Positions 13,314 through 16,783 of a stretch of 16,783 nucleotides of DNA are shown here, in pieces. Source of the stretch: Candidatus Peribacteraceae bacterium (lineage in GTDB: Bacteria > Patescibacteriota > Gracilibacteria > Peribacterales > Peribacteraceae); assembly GCA_018062585.1 (NCBI GenBank), contig JAGORY010000006.1, forward strand, positions 4,871 to 21,653, read 5' to 3'. Position numbers and translations under genes: made by a program. Below the pieces are notes generated by a model. The model worked only from the letters and a program-made list of their open reading frames with translations. It was not told where the DNA came from and did not search any database. Position 1 is the first letter of the stretch; each line of letters begins with the position of its first letter.

Positions 13314-15578
13314 TCAGATTCTGCGAATGAGCCCAAAAAGCCATGGAACGAAGGAAGCCCAACGCTTTCCTTCCTTAAATTGTTTGCGCGTCGTTACGTA
13401 CCATTCGTCAATATGAGCAAAGCGATCGGCGTGCAGAGATAGCCTGTTTAGGCTGATGCCTTGGACCGTCTCGTCGTGGGCGTAGATCGAGAGAGGGGAG
13501 TAGAGCACGACGGCGGGGATGTCCTTCTTCCAAAGATCATTGAGTTCCTTGAGTGCCTTGGTGCGTGATGCGGTATCACCGGTTTCGCGGATCCTCGTGA
13601 GGAGCTGATCGGCTTCGAAGGACGCATACTGCGAGATATTGAAGGCATCGAGTCGCAGCTTCGTAGGGTCGGCTTTCTCCTGAGCCTGACTGGAGTGCCA
13701 GTAGGGGTAGCTGTCGAGATTGTCGAAGAGCGATTGCCCGAAGAGTACGACGTCGTATTGTCGCTGCGTCAGCTTGTCCTGGAACTCTTTCTTGTCTGCC
13801 ACGATGTCGAGGGTGACTTTGGCACCTACTGCTTCCCATTCTTCTTTCAGCATCTCAGCAACTTTGGGGTACGAATCGGGCTTGGCGGAAGTAAGGATCG
13901 TAAGCGCCATCTCTTTACCGCGGGTATTGATGCGAGTGTGCGGTTTGTCGTTCTCGGTTTTGCGCCGGAGGAAGCCTTCGTCGAGATACAGGCCCCCGAC
14001 ATCCACGCGCGCCGGATCATCGCTCTTGAGCTGCTTACTTCTGATGAACTGGTTCACGAGCTGCTGTTCGGTGACGGCTTTTTGGTACAAACGGGCCTCC
14101 GTCAGTCGTTCCAGATACGCAGAGTCGAGGATGTCATCTTTGGCATCGGTCATCTTCAGGATATTCATGCCGATCTTGAGGGTACCGCTGCCGCCGTTAC
14201 CAGCGGGGAGCTTCACGATCCATGTGCCTGACAAGGTCTCCACACCGCGAGCGTCGAGCTTTGATCCGGTCTCGACCAAGAATCCATTCACCTTCACTGG
14301 AAACGACATGCCGCGAGTGGAACCGGTGAGTGTCAGAATACCACCGGTCCCGAGGAGTGCTGTGCGCTGAACGCCCGAGAGCGGCCCGACGGCGTTGGTT
14401 TCGCGCTGCTCGAGGAGCCGTTGGAGACGCACTTTTTCGGGCACGTTCCAGTCCGACTCGAAGAAAGCCCCCTGAGCCGCAGTCGTATCGAAGGTGTATC
14501 TCCAGTCACCGAGGTTGATTTCAAGAAGGGGGGTATCAATGACTTTTGTTTCATGGAGCACGTCGACGATCTCCTGTTTGTTCACCGCAAGCTGCAGACC
14601 GAGCCGGACATTGCGGTCCGCAGGAATCTCACGATCCATATTGAAGAAAATGCCGACGTACTGGGGAAGCGTGTACGGGATCGGTTTGAATCTCCGCGGG
14701 AGAATCGGCTGACCTTCGGCGTTCCTCGGGACCAGTCGCACACCGTTCATGTTGATGATGTCGGTGAGGAGTGATGAATATTCCGTAAACACTCGGAGCA
14801 CGATACGGTCGATTTTGTCTTCACTCATGCCCGGTCTCGGGAAACGCTTCAGCGTCACCTCGGTTGAGAGATCGGTCTGCAGGAGACTTAAGAAACTGTA
14901 CGGTCCGGCGCCGATCGGGAAGAACCCGAAGTCGAGTGTCTGATTCAGCTTATTGACCGGAATCCCCTCAAACGATGCAGCCGGAAGAAGCCCAAGCGTC
15001 AGGTTGCTGCTGAAGAACGAGTACGGCTTACTCAAGCGAAATCGGACGGTTCGGTCGTCGATCTTCTCGATTTCGACGCCCCGGAAATTCTGCTGCAGGA
15101 TTGGGTTCGGAAAGCCCTGCTCTTGGATCGTCTTGAACGTGAACACGATGTCATCGGCCGTCACCGGATGTGGCTTCTCTTTCGTGCTGTCATGCCACAG
15201 GAGCCCAGGCTTGAGCGTTGCGGTGTAGATCCTGTTGTCCGCACTTACGGTGACGGTTGCGAGGTCATCCACTACTTTGCTGGTCCGTGGGTCGTACTTC
15301 ATGAGACCGGAGAAGACGAGCGAGACGATATCGCGACTGACGTCGTTACCCGTCACAAACCAAGGATTCAGCGGCAGGACGTCGCCGACCGCTCCTTCTA
15401 TGTACGTGCCTCCTGCGACCGGTACGTCGGCCGTGTTCTCAAGAAAGAAAATTCGAAGAAGCATGAGGAGACTCAGGCTGAGGATCACCGTCAATACCGC
15501 GAGAACGATGCGTTCCGTGCGTGACATGGCCGAAATCAGTCGCAGGATTGGGCGCATACTTTTGACTGCGAAAGACAC
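13314..15578 (-). CDS. Membrane-anchored extracellular solute-binding protein, family 5 (peptide-binding type)
   Basis: The protein resembles OppA/DppA-type binding proteins (SBP family 5), which capture peptides or other small molecules for an ABC importer. An uncleaved signal anchor lies at about 24-46 (IVLAVLTVILSLSLLMLLRI) with no lipobox cysteine. Domain signatures follow: GGTYIEGAVGDVLPLNPWF (57-75), SLVFSGLMKYD (86-96), YTATLKPGLLWHD (118-130), VTADDIVFTFKTI (138-150), IGAGPYSFLS, and a C-terminal half with ALTILTSAKPDSYPKVAEML. The protein is long for the family (754 residues) because of an extra segment, about 395-525, that looks beta-rich. The start is uncertain: GTG at 15578 is the longest, but a TATAGT box overlaps it (15582 to 15577), making ATG at 15557 or 15527 plausible. 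No permease or ATPase gene is in the window. Confidence 0.85.
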   Translation of the reverse strand: MSFAVKSMRPILRLISAMSRTERIVLAVLTVILSLSLLMLLRIFFLENTADVPVAGGTYIEGAVGDVLPLNPWFVTGNDVSRDIVSLVFSGLMKYDPRTSKVVDDLATVTVSADNRIYTATLKPGLLWHDSTKEKPHPVTADDIVFTFKTIQEQGFPNPILQQNFRGVEIEKIDDRTVRFRLSKPYSFFSSNLTLGLLPAASFEGIPVNKLNQTLDFGFFPIGAGPYSFLSLLQTDLSTEVTLKRFPRPGMSEDKIDRIVLRVFTEYSSLLTDIINMNGVRLVPRNAEGQPILPRRFKPIPYTLPQYVGIFFNMDREIPADRNVRLGLQLAVNKQEIVDVLHETKVIDTPLLEINLGDWRYTFDTTAAQGAFFESDWNVPEKVRLQRLLEQRETNAVGPLSGVQRTALLGTGGILTLTGSTRGMSFPVKVNGFLVETGSKLDARGVETLSGTWIVKLPAGNGGSGTLKIGMNILKMTDAKDDILDSAYLERLTEARLYQKAVTEQQLVNQFIRSKQLKSDDPARVDVGGLYLDEGFLRRKTENDKPHTRINTRGKEMALTILTSAKPDSYPKVAEMLKEEWEAVGAKVTLDIVADKKEFQDKLTQRQYDVVLFGQSLFDNLDSYPYWHSSQAQEKADPTKLRLDAFNISQYASFEADQLLTRIRETGDTASRTKALKELNDLWKKDIPAVVLYSPLSIYAHDETVQGISLNRLSLHADRFAHIDEWYVTTRKQFKEGKRWASFVPWLFGLIRRI

Positions 15579-15587
15579 TATAGAGGA

Positions 15588-15672
15588 GCAAGTAGCGGGT
15601 AGCGAATAGCGGCTAGAAAAAAATCCATACCATGAGGAAATTGCTATCCGCTACCTTCTATCCGCTCTCCGC
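15588..15672. repeat. Heptamer-built inverted-repeat element, copy B
   Basis: The left arm (15588-15616) is GCAAGTA, GCGGGTA, GCGAATA, GCGGCTA plus G. The right arm (15643-15672), on the minus strand, is GCGGAGA, GCGGATA, GAAGGTA, GCGGATA plus GC. A 26-nt spacer beginning with seven A's separates them. The four-heptamer arm, the arm length of 29 and the orientation match the element at 3804-3883. It fills the gap between the stop of secG and the start of the solute-binding protein gene. Confidence 0.8.
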
Positions 15673-15675
15673 TTA

Positions 15676-15891
15676 TTACAGATACATCATCGCGATCGCG
15701 ACACCGAAGAAGGCAAACGACAGCCAGATCGTGAGTTTGAAGAGAACCTTCTCAGCTCCACGACGCTGTACGTACGTGGTACCTGCTCCACCGAATGTAG
15801 CGGACAGTCCCGAAGAGCGGTGCTGCAGGAGGATGAGGAGCGCAAGGAGCGATCCTGTGACGGCGGCGATGGCGTTGAGAGTTTGCATCAT
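15676..15891 (-). CDS. secG: Preprotein translocase subunit SecG
   Basis: SecG is the small third subunit of the SecYEG channel and assists SecA-driven export across the cytoplasmic membrane. The 71-residue product has the family's two membrane segments (about 5-22 and 50-70) and the conserved stretch LLQHRSSGLSATFGGAGTTY (21-40) between them. The Gly-rich loop followed by a basic RRGAEKVLFKLT region is typical. Length is normal. It has its own promoter with nearly no leader and is followed by heptamer element B. Confidence 0.92.
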   Translation of the reverse strand: MMQTLNAIAAVTGSLLALLILLQHRSSGLSATFGGAGTTYVQRRGAEKVLFKLTIWLSFAFFGVAIAMMYL

Positions 15892-15900
15892 AACGTTGAT

Positions 15901-15929
15901 AGAGTAGGGGAGAGATGCTTTGGAGGCAA
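15901..15929 (-). promoter_or_regulatory. Promoter of secG, nearly leaderless
   Basis: On the minus strand TTGCCT (15929 to 15924), a 17-nt spacer and TACTCT (15906 to 15901) form a plausible sigma-70 promoter. The -10 ends 9 nt before the ATG at 15891, so the leader would be only 2-3 nt. There is no Shine-Dalgarno sequence. Confidence 0.55.
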
Positions 15930-16009
15930 CCCTGCGTGCTGGGTGGGAAGGCTCCTATTTATTTGGATTTGAGATGTGTCTTCATTGGCAGAGCCATCAA
16001 CAGGCGGCT

Positions 16010-16783
16010 TTAGAACGAGCTGGAACTTGAAGAGAAAGATGACGATGACGAGAAAAACGGCTCGCTTGAGCTAGAGCTCTCAGAGGACGAAGAAGATGTC
16101 GAATCGGGGATTGAACTGGAGGTGAACGATGACGAGCTTGAGCTGGAATCGGGGATTGAGCTTGAAGTGAACGATGATGAACTTGAGCTGGAATCCGGAA
16201 CTGAACTTGATGTAGACGATGACGAACTTGAGCTGGAATCAGAAGAAGATGAGGAGGTGGTCGTGGAGCTCGAGCTAGAGCTTGAAGACAGCGAGGAAGA
16301 AGTAGTAGAACTGGAACTAGACGTTGTACTTGAGGAAGAGGAAGTTGTAGAGCTGGAGCTGGACGTTGTACTTGAGGAGGAAGAGGAGCTAGAGGAGGGA
16401 GAATACGGGCCGCCGCAGGTAGGATCGAGCACGGGTGAGCACGCCTTGAAAAAAGACCCAATCTTGTACATGCGATAGCCGGTTATGAGCCCTCCATTCT
16501 CGTCGGGATCGACGGGGATCTCCGCAAAGTACTCCGGCGCAAGAAATGCCAAATCCAGCGCGCTCAGCGTCACCGTACACGCCGTACCCGTGACACTCGG
16601 TGCACAAATGTCCTTCGCCGTGCCAATGGTCCCAGGTAAGGGCGGAATGATTTGGCCATCGATAAGCGCCTGCAACACAGCATTCTCGATCTGCTTGAGA
16701 TCATGCAGACGCACGGAATCCTTCGATTTGTCCAGCATCTGCATGGGATTGATCGCTACGACGACAATCGATGACAGGATGCC
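16010..16783 (-). CDS. Type IV pilin-like (pseudopilin) protein with a Ser/Thr-rich tail, 5' end beyond the window
   Basis: The frame is open through the right edge. The 13 codons before the first visible ATG at 16744 read GILSSIVVVAINP, the end of a type IV pilin N-terminal membrane helix. AINPMQMLDKSKDSVRLHDL, then KQIENAVLQALIDG, is the usual helix continuation in CPR prepilin-type proteins. The globular part has pairs of cysteines and PVDPDENGGLITGYRMYKIG, like the C-terminal loop of GspG/pilin subunits. From about 16398 to the stop, some 129 residues are nearly all Ser and Thr with a few VPD/IPD and FT interruptions. The GFTLIEL-type cleavage site must lie just outside the window. Such subunits form type IV pili or type II secretion-like pseudopili. 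Treating the visible ATG as the start would cut the pilin helix, so the gene is partial. Confidence 0.85.
   Translation of the reverse strand, partial: GILSSIVVVAINPMQMLDKSKDSVRLHDLKQIENAVLQALIDGQIIPPLPGTIGTAKDICAPSVTGTACTVTLSALDLAFLAPEYFAEIPVDPDENGGLITGYRMYKIGSFFKACSPVLDPTCGGPYSPSSSSSSSSSTTSSSSSTTSSSSSTTSSSSSTTSSSLSSSSSSSSTTTSSSSSDSSSSSSSSTSSSVPDSSSSSSSFTSSSIPDSSSSSSSFTSSSIPDSTSSSSSESSSSSEPFFSSSSSFSSSSSSF
16013..16398 (-). repeat. Ser/Thr low-complexity coding repeat in the pilin-like gene
   Basis: About 129 codons encode Ser blocks of 4-9 residues separated by TT, VPD, IPD or FT. Two adjacent units near 16315-16390 share the order AGT-ACA-ACG, then serines, then two threonine codons. A longer unit with SSSSSFTSSSIPD occurs twice near 16090-16190. 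Many different Ser codons are used (TCC, TCT, TCA, TCG, AGC, AGT), so the tract is not a simple recent slippage product. Confidence 0.8.

Noticed and set aside
15892..16009. A small RNA or tRNA gene between the pilin-like gene and secG
   Set aside because: I found no cloverleaf, SRP or tmRNA signature; the region is accounted for by the secG promoter, and only 4-bp stems are visible.
16122..16478. A plus-strand open frame of 118 codons rich in Asp, Glu, Leu and Val
   Set aside because: It is the mirror of the Ser/Thr repeat in the minus-strand pilin-like gene; the acidic composition follows from the complement of Ser codons.

Overview
The window (about 16.8 kb, moderately GC-rich) carries a compact gene set that suggests a Patescibacteria / Candidate Phyla Radiation genome, possibly the Peregrinibacteria/Peribacteria side. 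This rests on four things: a VirB6/TrbL-like polytopic membrane protein of a type common in CPR genomes, a pseudopilin with a long Ser/Thr tail, several large proteins I cannot assign, and tight packing. Ribosomal protein L9 is present, which argues against the CPR lineages reported to lack it (Microgenomates/OP11, WWE3). UGA appears to be a normal stop (ends of the pyruvyl transferase and solute-binding genes), arguing against the UGA=Gly code of Gracilibacteria/SR1. No rRNA gene is present, so placement is inference.

Layout. Bases 1-2919, minus strand: a VirB6-like membrane protein followed 6 nt later by a partial membrane protein running off the left edge. Bases 2920-3212: AT-rich divergent intergenic region. 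Bases 3213-5443, plus strand: a winged-helix/nucleotidyltransferase-like regulator, ribosomal protein L19 (rplS) and a CsaB-type polysaccharide pyruvyl transferase. They are separated by two inverted-repeat elements built of heptamers. Bases 5476-10013, plus strand: an apparent three-gene operon of unknown proteins, ending with a 1175-residue protein. Bases 10087-11901: lepA. Bases 11902-12040: convergent junction with tandem hairpin repeats. Bases 12041-16783, minus strand: an unknown helical protein, rplI (L9), a membrane-anchored family 5 solute-binding protein, secG, and a pseudopilin cut by the right edge.

How they may work together. Translation genes (rplS, rplI, lepA) are interspersed with envelope genes: secG (Sec export), CsaB (cell-wall polymer pyruvylation, usually to hold SLH-domain surface proteins), a solute-binding protein, a pseudopilin and a VirB6-like channel component. 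This fits a small, surface-oriented, scavenging cell, but no pathway is complete here.

Two genome-style signals stand out. First, no start has a good Shine-Dalgarno sequence. Several have a -10-like hexamer 6-11 nt before the ATG, implying leaderless or nearly leaderless mRNAs. Second, at least two intergenic regions carry the same kind of element: four heptamers per arm, in inverted orientation around a 22-26 nt spacer.
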